Shown one piece after another: positions 1 through 11,700 of a DNA stretch of 64,000 bases (position 1 is its first letter; each line of letters starts with the position of its first letter). Position numbers and translations under genes: made by a program. The DNA comes from Pomphorhynchus laevis (taxonomy: Eukaryota; Acanthocephala; Palaeacanthocephala; Echinorhynchida; Pomphorhynchidae). The notes below the pieces were generated by a model, which did not search any database, was not told the DNA's origin, and saw nothing but the letters and a program-made list of their open reading frames with translations. The stretch spans positions 41,653-105,652 of the forward strand of contig WNNJ02002262.1 in the NCBI GenBank assembly GCA_012934845.2, read 5' to 3'.

Positions 1-1003
1 TTCTGACTTATTTTTCAGCTTTATAGAATATGAATTTGTTCATAATAAATCTAAACTATTTGAAAATTAATCTAAACTATTTTTAAGATATTAAATATAT
101 GTTCCGATATATTAATGATACATCGTCTGTATGTGTATTTAACTCTAATACTTTTTATTCAATAATTGAACAAATTTATTCAGATAGTCTTATTCCTAAT
201 AAAACCAATATTAATGATTAAGAATGTGTATTTTAACATGGGATAAGTGAACAAATTTATTCAGGTAGCCTTAATCTTAATTAAACCAATATTGATGATA
301 AAGAAGGTATATATCTAGATATGAACATTAAATTAACGTCAATTAAAACTACTTAAAATTTATATCGTAAAGATGACATATTTAAATTTACAAGAAACAT
401 TTTTGCATGAACATTCCTGCATTCCATATAATATAAAATATAATACATTAAATAATGAAATTTTAAGAATTGCAACAATTTGTAATGATATTGGTTTTCG
501 TCAAAATCATTTAAATAATTTAATAGATACATATTTAAAAATTTTACTATAAACATAAAATCAACAAATATCGACAAAATATCAAATATCACAATTAAAA
601 ATATCATAAAATCAACAAAATATTATTAAAAATAAATTTAATCTCTTAAGTGGTAAACCTTTCTGGATAAATATTATCCAGAAATAGTGGTGATAGAATT
701 GGATATTAATTAGATAATCGAAATATTAATTAGATTATATTAAATATTAATTAATTAGCACGTCTGCTTCTTTGGTTTGAAGGTGATGCCGAAACTTGTT
801 AACATATCATTTATTCCTGATGACCACCAATCTGTATTCTAATACATGACATATTATCTATTAATCGATTCATAAAAATTCTTTGTTATAAAAAAGTCAA
901 ATTAAAAAAGTCTTTAATTATAGAAAATCTCAAAGTTTATATATTTATATTTTTAAATTTATGTAAAAATAGTACAAAATACATATAATCCGTTAGCTGA
1001 TAT
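1..1003 (+). mobile_element. Penelope-like element, 3' fragment (copy 1)
   Basis: Decayed C-terminal half of a PLE reverse transcriptase followed by its 3' tail. The reading starts inside the RT palm (remnants of the FRYIDD and 'HEHSCIPYNIKY'-type block seen whole in other copies of this window). The tail at about 770-870 keeps the family boxes CCGAAAC and CTGATGACC, and the end near 1003 matches the TTAGCTGAT terminus of the copy ending at 56672. It runs off the window start. The order of blocks suggests two overlapping partial copies joined near 240. The family call is firm from the other copies; the exact edges are approximate. Confidence 0.7.
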
Positions 1004-1975
1004 TATTTTTAAAACTAAAAGATATTTTAAAAATATGTAAATCAATTTTAAATATCTAAAATAACATTACATTTTAATGTAAAAGTCTATTTTTACTAAT
1101 ATCAAGATTTCTAAAAGATTTTAAAGTAATTATTTAAATTACATATTTTAAAAGTATTTATTTTTCTTAAGGATAAAATTACATTTCTTAAATAATATAA
1201 TATTTTAATGTAAAAATGTACAAAAAATATTTTTAAAAATTAATTTATTTTTATAAATAAATTAAATTAATTTATTTTTATAAATTATTATAAATATTTG
1301 TATAAATATTGTATTAATTATATAATTGTATAAATTTTTATAAATTTCGAATTATTATAATATATATATATATTATTATATAATAATATAATAATAATTT
1401 TATGTAATTAAAAATTACATTTTAAAAATATAAAATAGAACCAGTTACACTTTAAACTTTGCTAATCACATAATTACAATATACATAGTCAACAAACGAA
1501 TTTTCGTATGAAATTTTCAAAAATATAAAAAAGTTTCTTTTGGTTTTAGATACCTAAAACTCTTTTACAAAAATTATATCGAAACAATTAAACTTTTGCT
1601 ATTTTTGTGGTTTTTTTATTTCTTTAATAGCATTTCAAAATAACAGTCACGTATACATCGGGTACTGTAAAGTAGATTTCAAATATCTATTTTTATAGGT
1701 TGCCTATTGGGTTTTTTGATTAAATTATTGAGCAAAAATATATTTTAAAATTCTTTTTAATCTTTAATATTAATTTTATTAGTTTTTATATTTTAACAAA
1801 ATACGACAATTCTAATTAAGTTTTACAAATCAAATAACTTTGGTGTATAATGATATACTTTAGTATATCAAAATATTAGTAATTTAGTATATCGAAATAT
1901 TAAACATAAATATTTTGATAAGAATAAATATTTAAATATTAAATATTTTGAATTTTATTATTAAAGGTTGTCAAT
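1004..1975. other. AT-rich intergenic stretch, no gene seen
   Basis: Very AT-rich sequence with short A/T runs and no open frame of protein-like composition. I see no repeat shared with the rest of the window. Confidence 0.5.
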
Positions 1976-2645
1976 TATAGCTGACTTAGTTTTAGAATAT
2001 GAATTTGATCATAACCATTTGAAACAATCTAAACAATATAAATAAATGATATGATCCGATACATTGATGATATACGTGTATTTAATTCTAATAACTTTAA
2101 TTTAATTAGTGAAGAAATTTATCCAGAAAACCTTTTTCTTAACAAAACCAATATTAATGATACAGAAGGTGTATATCTAGATATGAATATTAAATTAACA
2201 TTAACTAAAACTACTATTAATTTATATCGTAAAGATGACATATTTAAATTTACAAGAAACATATTTTTGCATGAGCATTCGTGCATACCATATAATATAA
2301 AATATAAATAAAATAATGAAATTTTAAGAATTGCAACAATATGTAATGATATTGGCTTTCTTCAAAATCATTTAAATAATTTAATAGATTCATATTTTAA
2401 ACTAGGTTACTATAAAAATAACATCAAGCAGAAAATAGTAAAATATATAAATCAACACAATAATATAAAGAATAAATTTAAACTCTTAAGTGGCAAATTT
2501 TTATGGATGGATAATAAATAATATACTTTTTATTAGAATAAGATATTAGATAGTTTAATCAGAGGAAATACATCATTAGCATGTATTTGGCCCCGCTGCT
2601 ATGTTGGGTAGAGGAGTTAGGGGCCGAAACCTGATAATACGTATA
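1976..2645 (+). mobile_element. Penelope-like element, 3' fragment (copy 2)
   Basis: Starts at the palm segment IADL..EYEF and keeps an open stretch (2051-2311) with MIRYIDDIRVFNSNNF, the catalytic RYIDD box of PLE RTs. The conserved thumb region and the tail follow, with ATTTGGCCCCGCTGCTATG and GGGGCCGAAACC. It ends abruptly at 2645, where a hairpin joins it to the next fragment. The tail is nearly identical to that at 56358-56470, so this is a good reference for the family's 3' sequence. Confidence 0.8.
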
Positions 2646-2680
2646 TTTAATACGCCATGCCGAAACCATGGCGTATTAAA
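2646..2680. repeat. Perfect 14-bp hairpin at a PLE/PLE junction
   Basis: Arms TTTAATACGCCATG (2646-2659) and its exact reverse complement (2667-2680) enclose the 7-nt loop CCGAAAC. The loop equals the conserved GCCGAAAC box of the PLE tail, so the hairpin sits exactly where copy 2 stops and copy 3 begins. Confidence 0.85.
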
Positions 2681-2683
2681 TCA

Positions 2684-3262
2684 CTTATGATAAATAATAT
2701 TAAAGAGTTATATCGTAAAAATAACATATTTAAATTTGCTAGAAACATATTTTTGCATGAGCATTTATGCATACCATATAATATAAAATATAATACATTA
2801 AATAATGAAATTTTAAGAATTGCAACAATATGTAATGATATTGGCTTTTTTTATAATCATTCAAATAACTTAATAGATACATATTTTAAACTAAGTTACT
2901 ATAAAACTCAATTCAAACAAAAAATAGTATAAAAATAAATTTAAGTTCTAAAGCGGAAAATTTTTATGGATAATAAATAATATATGTTGTGTTAGAATAA
3001 GATACACTAGATAGCAAATTTCATCAGAAGAAATATGTATTTAGCATCACTGTCATGTTTAGTTAAAGAATAGGTGCCGAAGTTAAATGAAACACCAACC
3101 TCCTGATGACCGCAAATCTTTATAAATCTTTATTATCAGTTCATAAAAATTTTTTAATAAAAATCTTAAGTTAAAAAGTATGATTTATAAAAATCATAAT
3201 ATCATGATATTCATATTTTTAAATTTAAGTTCAAAATACATACTCAGCTAACTGTTTTATGA
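2684..3262 (+). mobile_element. Penelope-like element, 3' fragment (copy 3)
   Basis: Third head-to-tail PLE fragment. It opens inside the thumb region (open frame 2657-2932 with 'FARNIFLHEHLCIPYNIKY' and 'ATICNDIGF') and runs through a diverged tail (CACCAACCTCCTGATGACC at about 3100-3120) to a terminus near CAGCTAACTG. It is more diverged than copy 2. The region down to 3546 is the upstream flank of the INTS8 gene. Confidence 0.75.
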
Positions 3263-3477
3263 AAGAATACTAATATTAATTTAAATTACAAAACGTTGAT
3301 GTTTTCTCCCAACAAAAATCTTTCCTCATCGGCATAACGGTTTTTTAATACAAAAAGTTACAACGTTAAACACAAATAAATAAAACACGATAGAAATTTG
3401 TAACTTTAAACGTTTTTTAAATTTTATTAAAAAAAACGTTTTTATTTAATTTAACTTTAAACTTAAAAGTTTTCATT

Positions 3478-3540
3478 GTAAGTATTTATATAACACAACA
3501 AGCATTTTCACACACACTGATTGTTTTCTTAATTTTGTAG
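3478..3540 (+). promoter_or_regulatory. Candidate 5'UTR intron or trans-splice acceptor of INTS8
   Basis: A consensus donor GTAAGT at 3478 and a pyrimidine-rich acceptor ending TTTTGTAG at 3540 would make a 63-nt intron, the usual size for this gene. The acceptor lies only six bases before the start ATG (3547). That placement is also typical of a spliced-leader trans-splice site in flatworms, so either reading is possible. No TATA box or other promoter element was convincing between 3263 and 3477. Confidence 0.45.
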
Positions 3541-3546
3541 ATAAAT

Positions 3547-3801
3547 ATGTTGCCTATTAATTCAAAAGGTAAAACGTTTGAGATATTCGAGTTCCTTGTA
3601 AATTTTGATTTGGTTGACGAGTATCTTGACAGCGAGAATGCCGGTAAAATTTATGCATGACGATTCATTTTATAATTTTTAAAATGAATATTTTATAAAT
3701 ATTACGTCTAGATGACTTGGCATGTGAGCTAATTATTCAACTATTGTATGCTGCCTTTCTTTCGGAGCAAAAATCAAAACAACGAACTTCAAAAAGCGAA
3801 A
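3547..3801 (+). CDS. INTS8: INTS8 exons 1-2 (N-terminus)
   Basis: Exon 1 is 3547-3643 and exon 2 is 3712-3801, with a 68-nt intron in phase 1. Exon 1 begins MLPINSKGKTFEIFEFLV, and EIFEFLV corresponds to the WFEFLLE start of vertebrate INTS8. Exon 2 reads DDLACELIIQLLYAA, matching DPAPVQLIVQFLEQA. The start is the first ATG after the acceptor at 3540. The exon 2 donor is A|GTAAGA; the following intron is 6,066 nt. Confidence 0.85.
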
Positions 3802-5221
3802 GTAAGATTTTATTTTACCGCGACTTAAAAAATTTACAACGGCTGATGTGTTTACATTAATTAAAGATTCGTATAAATTTTATTTTACTGATGGTGAACC
3901 ACCATCAGTCATTTCGGAGTGATAAGGAAATCTGTTCAACTTGTAATCGAACTCCGGTTTTTGGCAACAATTACAATTATGAAACTGAAGCTTATTAGCT
4001 CCTATAGCACAGTTCAACACATTCTGATACTAAATTATAAAACATTTATCTTTTAAAAGGATCCGGTGAGAGAGCAAGCAACGTAACATTTAAAATTCCT
4101 GCTGAATAAAATAAGGATGATCCGGAAAGCACATGGTTAGTTTAAAGAGGCTGGGCCCATGCTACCACGTAAGCAAATTCTCGGAGATGCCTTCTTAATA
4201 TATCACAAGGCAGCCGAAACGACTGATGGTAGTTCACCCTAATGATGAGTGATGCCGGCTACCATCAGCTCGTCTATGAGTGATAATAAAGTCTGCTCTA
4301 CTTTTAATCGAACTCCGGTATTTTGGCAACAATTACAAATATGAAACTGAAGCTTATTAGCTCCTATAGCACAGTTAAACACTATCTGATACATCTTTAT
4401 AATTTTACAAAATTATAAAGATGTATCTTCCAAAGGATCCTGTGAGAAAGCAAGCAACGATTGCAAGTAAAATTCCTGCTAAATAAAATTAGGATGATCC
4501 GGAACGCACATGGTTAGTTTAAAGAGGCTAGGCCCATGCTACCACGTTAGCAAATTCTCGGAAATGCCTTTTTAATATATCACAAGGCAGCCGAAACGAC
4601 TGATGGTAGTTCACCCTACTGATGAGTGCTGTGGGCTACCATCAGCTAGTCTAGGAGTGATAAGGAAGTCTGCTCTACTTGTAATCGAACTCCGGTTTTT
4701 AGCAACCACTACAATTATATATACATATATAGGAGAAGAGTTTGATAGGTTTTCGATGAGATCTGTTATAGAGCGATACTTATATATAAAATCACATTGA
4801 TTATATATATAAGTTGCAGCACATATAATGCATACATGGGAAAACATGCTGTATATGATTAAAGCAGTAAGAATTCACTATTGTTAATTGCGTGGCATAG
4901 CTTGCTCATTCTCTTTAGTGTAAGAAACATCAGCAGGATCATTACAACGGCTGATGTGTTTATATTAATTAAAGACTCATATAAATTTTATTTTTAGTCA
5001 TGGAACAAAATTACAGTAATGATATTTTTCAAAAAATTTAAAGATTCATATAAATTTGCTTCTTTAGTATTCTTGATTAAAAAGTTTCGGAAGCCGAAAC
5101 GTCAAAACATATTTACCTGTATTTTGACAGTTAACTTGTTCGATATAATGATCGAGTTCACAAATCGTGAACATGACTGGAAGCGTCATCTAAACTATAT
5201 TATATACATAAATTGTTATTG

Positions 5222-5305
<84 letters not shown>

Positions 5306-5735
5306 TAGTGCGAAAATCGCTTGAAACTGTGGTCCAGGAGCCAAAACTGGCTACGATTGATTTTAAATCGATATGAGCTGCTAAAATCTGGACTTCGATC
5401 ATCAACTTCATCAGTCTAATGTATCACTCTGAGACGCTCCTAACCACCCAGCAGTCATCGTCAGACGGATGAAGTGGTTAGGATGCTTTTCGACTGCTTT
5501 TGTGATAACTGTAAAGACAACAGCAATTCCTCGCGATGCTAAACGAAACTCAGATGCATAAAGCGTTTTTGCCGGCTTGTTGCGTGTGTGGACCTTCTAG
5601 TTATTCTAGAAGGTCCAGACATATTCTATCCTTCTAGTTATTATATATAATGAATAGTTGCTAGATCACACGAGGTAACGTTTGCATTGAAAACCACTAC
5701 AGAATCCTTTTTTCATGATATCCAATTCCATACAC

Positions 5736-5788
<53 letters not shown>

Positions 5789-8700
5789 CATCAAAATGTT
5801 TATATATAAACATCAAAATGTTATATATTATATATATTTGTCTGAAATATATATTATCTATACATATTGGGTTATATATAGTACAAACTTATACACATAT
5901 TTATTTCTGATATGAAATAAATAACTTTAGAAGAAAATAAATAACTTAATTCTTTTCGCTGAAATGAATTATATATTTGTCTTCTAGCATTGGACTTTCG
6001 GATGTGATCCTCTTTTGATTGCTCATTTAGATATTGTAAAAAGATCTTATTAACAACAATCAGCAATAGAGTTTTAATATTTAAAAGTTTCGGTTCTTAC
6101 ACCTTCATCAGCTATATATATTTTTATCTCTTAGTTTTGAAAAACCTAAGAGAAAACAATATAAAATGTTATATATAATTATAATTAGTATGAGCTTATT
6201 ATCATCTTAAAACAAATGAATGATCGCATTTTTCGACGTTACTTTTTGCTATTCGTTTTATTGTGTTTTTGATTTTGTTTAAATGCAACAAAGCAGGTAT
6301 TTTATAGGATGCTTATTTTCTTAAAGATTGAATGTTAAACTAGTTCTTATCACGACTTTCCTTGGTCGTGATATAAAAACAGGAAATAAATAATTTTTAC
6401 AAGAAATGATTTAGTAAATTACTGTAAAATTCTATCACATCAAATTGTTTGAGTATACATTCAAATATAATGTGCAATCCAGTTTGGATTGCACATTCAG
6501 TTCGGATTAAACTGTGCAATCCAGTTCGGATTGCACAGTAATCACTGTGCAATGACAAGAGAATGACAAGAGAATTACTGCTTTACGTTAATGACAAGCT
6601 TAACGTAAAGCAGTAAACCGTCACCTTACAATGCTTTTACAGCTTGTCAGCAGTAAACTGTTGATAACAGTTTATAGCCTTCGATGCATTTTTCATATTA
6701 CGAGAATTTTTCATATTATTTTTTCATATTATTATTTAATTCATTATTTATGAAATAATGAATTAAATCAGCTAACTGAGTCTACGTATTTAATATAATT
6801 ATAAAATAAACAAAACATAATAATGCTAAATCAAATTTTAATAATTAAATAATAAAATTAATAATTGTTTTTAGATTTTCTATAATTTAAATCAAGTTAA
6901 AAAATGAAATTTAAAATAAACGTCATTTTTATGAATTGACTAATAAATAAGAGACGTTGTATCAGAAATAAGATAAGAGGTCATCAGAAGGTACTGCTAT
7001 GCTATCAGGTTTCGGCCCTTAACTACTCTACCCAGCATAGCAATGGGGCCAAATACGTGCAAAATTACTTGAAAAGAGGTGCTAGCCAAACAAACCGAGA
7101 ACAAATTCAATTTTGATTGATTCGATAAGGACTTTGTTCTTGGGCAGTTAAAAAGTAAAGTCGTCACATGTTTTATTCGTGTAAACAGGCTCGAAACAAT
7201 AGAAATCGACCTCTTGAATTTGGCTGCCACTAATTTGATTGAAACCTCAAGGGGCTGTAAAAGTGCCGAACCAAGTCGATTCAGGCAATGCTACCAACGC
7301 ATTTTGTGTTCTATGAAAGATGACGTCATTAGTAATACTAAACTCTGTTGAAGTTCAAATACCAGCGTTTTCTGATAGAATATGACAGCTAAATGAGTAG
7401 AGTTGCTTTTACCAGAAACTCAAATTTCTATAATAGCGAAGTTGCGACAAGTTTAATAAAATTATTAAAATATTCGTTTATTTAATAATAATTTATTAAT
7501 ATTTTATTATTTAATAAAATATTCTTTTTGATTCGAAATGTTTCTAAAAATATCACCTCGAAGTTAGCTGAACACCAAGATAATTGTAATATGATTATAC
7601 AAATTCAATATTATTGTTATCAAAAATAGGTACGTCAGAGCGACTGAGTCCCCCCCCACACGGCGAAAGTTTTTGCTTTGGTTTTGCTTATGACTATTTC
7701 AAGCGAGTTCGACGCGCTGGAAGCTTCCATATATTTATTAGTTGATTGAATCTCGGAAACACCCTTATTTAGAGACTATCAGGAAGTCGTATAAGTATAA
7801 AAATTGCAAAAAACTACACCCTAAACCTAAATATAAAGGTAGATCAATCATGAATAAAGCAGTGAACTAAGCGTATATACCTGTAATACTCTAACTTCAT
7901 GCTTTATCAATTTCGAGCAAGTTAATCTATAAGCCACTCTATATAATATTCGAAGATAGTTAAATGTCAATATGTCAATATGATCGCATGTACAAAATAT
8001 GGATTTAAAAATTTTGATCGTGCGATTTTTCTGCCAAGTTTATCAAACGCCTTTAACGGCTTTACATAGAGCTCATAAGCATTACCGCAGTGATTTAGCG
8101 AATTTAAGATGGCATACTTAAATTTAATTTAAGTACATCTACTACAATACCGCGATACGAGCAAAGTTTCCATGGATGCTTTTTAGCATCCCCCATCATT
8201 TTATTTTCTTTAAATAAGCAATTGCTTTTATGTGATCTTGCATGTGTTTAAAATAATATGATTTCAGTTACTGGAACAAACCTTAAGGGGCTTATGAGTG
8301 CTATTATAATCATTTCTAAACACTTTAGATATGGATCCTTAAAAAGCACTCTACATTTCGCTGCTTTGAAAAGTATCAAGCATTACCTTTAGCACCATAT
8401 TATAGAACACATCTGGAATGAAACTGAATCAAAATAGTTTTAAAATATATTCAGGAAAGCACCTGTAACTATCATTCAGCTAATACACATTTCCTTTATT
8501 AGACGTATCAGGGGAAACGGGGAGCTCTGGAATTGTTATCATTGGCTTATCCTTCCGAACCAATAAGAATTTAAATCAACCACAAACTACATGGCTTGCT
8601 GCACTTGCTAGAATTTATGTTTAAATCCCCGCCTCAACTATGCGTCTCAACAATTCGATATGTTGTAATATGTCCACGGTTTGCATTCTCACTTTAAGTA

Positions 8701-11700
8701 CGATCATACAATCACTTATAAAGAATAGATGCTTAGATCGCTATGCGTTTTTCCTTAAGTTAGTTACATAATTCTTTTTGCAGCGATCGTTTTGGCCTTG
8801 AAAAATTAGCGATTTTTATTTGGTAGGTATACCTTACCAAATAAATGGTGATATTTTAGCATTCTTTTTATAGAGGACTAAGTATAATAACTGCTGATCT
8901 ATCTACATTTTAGTTCAAGGAGGAAATTTGGGATTTTAGCTGATAGTTAATAACACTTGTTTTTTTACTTCAAAGTGTAGGCATTCACAGCGGAATCGTT
9001 TCCATAGGCGGGAATACCACGAACAATAATGTTCAAAGAACTTTTTAGCTCCTCGTTTCAGTTTTGCATTATCTTCAAAAAAGAAATTGAGGTTGAAACG
9101 AGGAGAGATGTTGCAATAATAATGTAGAACGTTTTCAAATGTATCCATGTTGCTTTTGATAGACATGTCTAGTAGAGAAAAATAAGTCGATGAAAACAAT
9201 GTTCATCCAGTTGCAACCGACTAACTTAGATCAGCAATTTCGGCATTTTGAGCAACAACTTACGCAGAAAGCAAATCGGTATTCACGGCGGTACGATCAG
9301 AGAACATTTTTTCCACAAACATCCTAATAACCATGCAACCAAAATTTGACTATTCAATATCACGATTTGGTCGACCACAAAATTGTGATTCATGCCGTCG
9401 GTAGAATTAACTAGTACAAATTAGTTTGAATTAGATATTTGAGATATTAGTATCTCGCCAACTGCTACAGTATATCCGACAAAATTAGCACACATTTGTT
9501 CATTCATTATAATCAAATATTACAATCAAATAAAATTAATATCATTTAATTCAACTTATGAATTAAATACAATTTAAATCTGATTTTAACTCATTTTAAT
9601 AAGATCTGTTGAATAAATAATTTAAATATATTTTTAATATATTAGTGCTTATATTAAAATGTTAAAATTTGTTATTTTACATTTGTGATATTTTTAAAGC
9701 TAATGATTAATAATTAATATTATTAATGTAATTAATTATAATTATTAATGTTGATATTAATATTTTTAATATTAAATATATTGATAATTTAATATTTTGT
9801 TTTAGAGTCAAAATATAAATCTTATGTTAATTCATACATATTTTCAATTCATACATTATATTGCAAGATCCTAAAGATCAATGCGACAGAGTAAAAGCTT
9901 TTGGACTTCTAGCAATGAAGGCTGCCTCTGTGATTGAGTGGGATTTAGCTACGATGGAAGACAGGTAATAGTGGGATAAATATCTTTATTCTGATCAATT
10001 TATTTGTATAGAATTCCAGCCGTTGCTATTGAGGATCTCCTTAATGTTTTTATCAACCAGTATTTCCGAAGTGAACGTAACGTGTATAGTGTTGATCTGG
10101 ACTCGACGCCAGATTATGTCACATTTGCCATTCAACTGCTGTGTCGGTGGTAATTACCGCTTATTTCTTTAATAAGTGTATTTATAAAATCTTATAATTT
10201 TGTTAAAATCGTTTCCGTACTCAAGTTAATAATTTTCCGTACTCAAGTTAAATCAACCGGATGTTGTTGAGTACATATAAAATATGTAAATTGCTACATT
10301 TAGAATTTATTGCTAGTATCTTTTATAAAACAGAAAATATTAACAATTACTCTTTTGTTACAGCTTATTACTAAGAGATACACTTCACTTTTGGCTATAG
10401 ACAAACACCCCTGTATTAAACTTTCAACTTAAATATAAAATTTAAAATTTAAAATTTAAAAATTTTAAATTTAAAAATTTTGATGCCGGGCATTAAAAGT
10501 TTCAATGCAAAACATTTAAATTTAAAATAAGCATTTACATTATAAATTTACAAGCACTAATGTGCTTATCTATTAGCGTTGATCCTCTTTCAGGTATTTA
10601 AGCTCTTTAGATAAAATTTTAATTTTAGGCATTAAAATGTTAATACTGAAATTTCGAATTATCATAAAGTTAAATTTAACAATTTAAAATCTAAAAACTG
10701 AAGACGAAATTTGACGCGATCGAAATTTCTTACCGACAAACCTTCTCTCAAGTTCTTTTAATTTTATATTTCCCATTAAGCATGCAAGGACCCGTAATGA
10801 AGCATGGAGCGTTTTACACTTCGTTTGGACTTACATCTCCAAACGTATATTAAAATCTTTATTTTAAAATTAACCCGAATTCCCTTTTTATAAAAATTTC
10901 ATATTTTATTTTAATTATTTATTTTTGTTTGCTTTAAAATCAGAACATTTAAAATTACCAAGTTGGTACGAATTACATTCTTACAAATGCCATTGTGTAA
11001 GTTTCTTGGTTGCATTCATATTAAATCACAAAATTCTTAAATAAAATTATTTTACAATTTTGCAATCTTTGAAACTTTAAATAAATGTGTATTTAAATTG
11101 CATTTAAATTTAATATTGTTTATTTATTTTAATATAAATGTATTTGCTCCACTTTATTAAATTGTTTAAATCACAAAATTCTTAAATAAAATGATTTTAC
11201 ATTTTAAAATGCCTCAAAATCATTTTTTTTTTCTACGTGGATAGATGCCGACAGCATGATGATAACAGCAGATATTGAAATATTGTACTGAACATTTTTA
11301 TTTAATAAATTATCATTTCTTTGATTCCATTCTATAAATAATTACAATTAAAAGAAACAAAATGGATATTTTTAAAAATAAATTGTTTAAATACAAACAG
11401 TAAAATACAAACTAACCAAATTTATACAAAATATCCAAAATATCAATGGGCTTCCTCTATTTGATCTGTTTAATTGTCATATTTCACAATAAAAAACGTA
11501 GTTTCTTTGAGTATTCTTAGTTTTTTGGATATTTAGTGAACTTTTTTTCGGATTTATATAGTAGATGTTTACGGCCAAAGAAGCTTTTAAGAAGTATACA
11601 TGAAATTATATTCTTCCTAAAATTTTAATAAAATATTTTTCCTGTTGTTATTTAGGCATGTTCGTGCTGTTATAAAATCAAAATTCAAAAGGAAAGATGA

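Noticed and set aside
5019-5411. Ile-Tyr repeat proteins on both strands
   Set aside because: They are translations of the (TA)n microsatellite.
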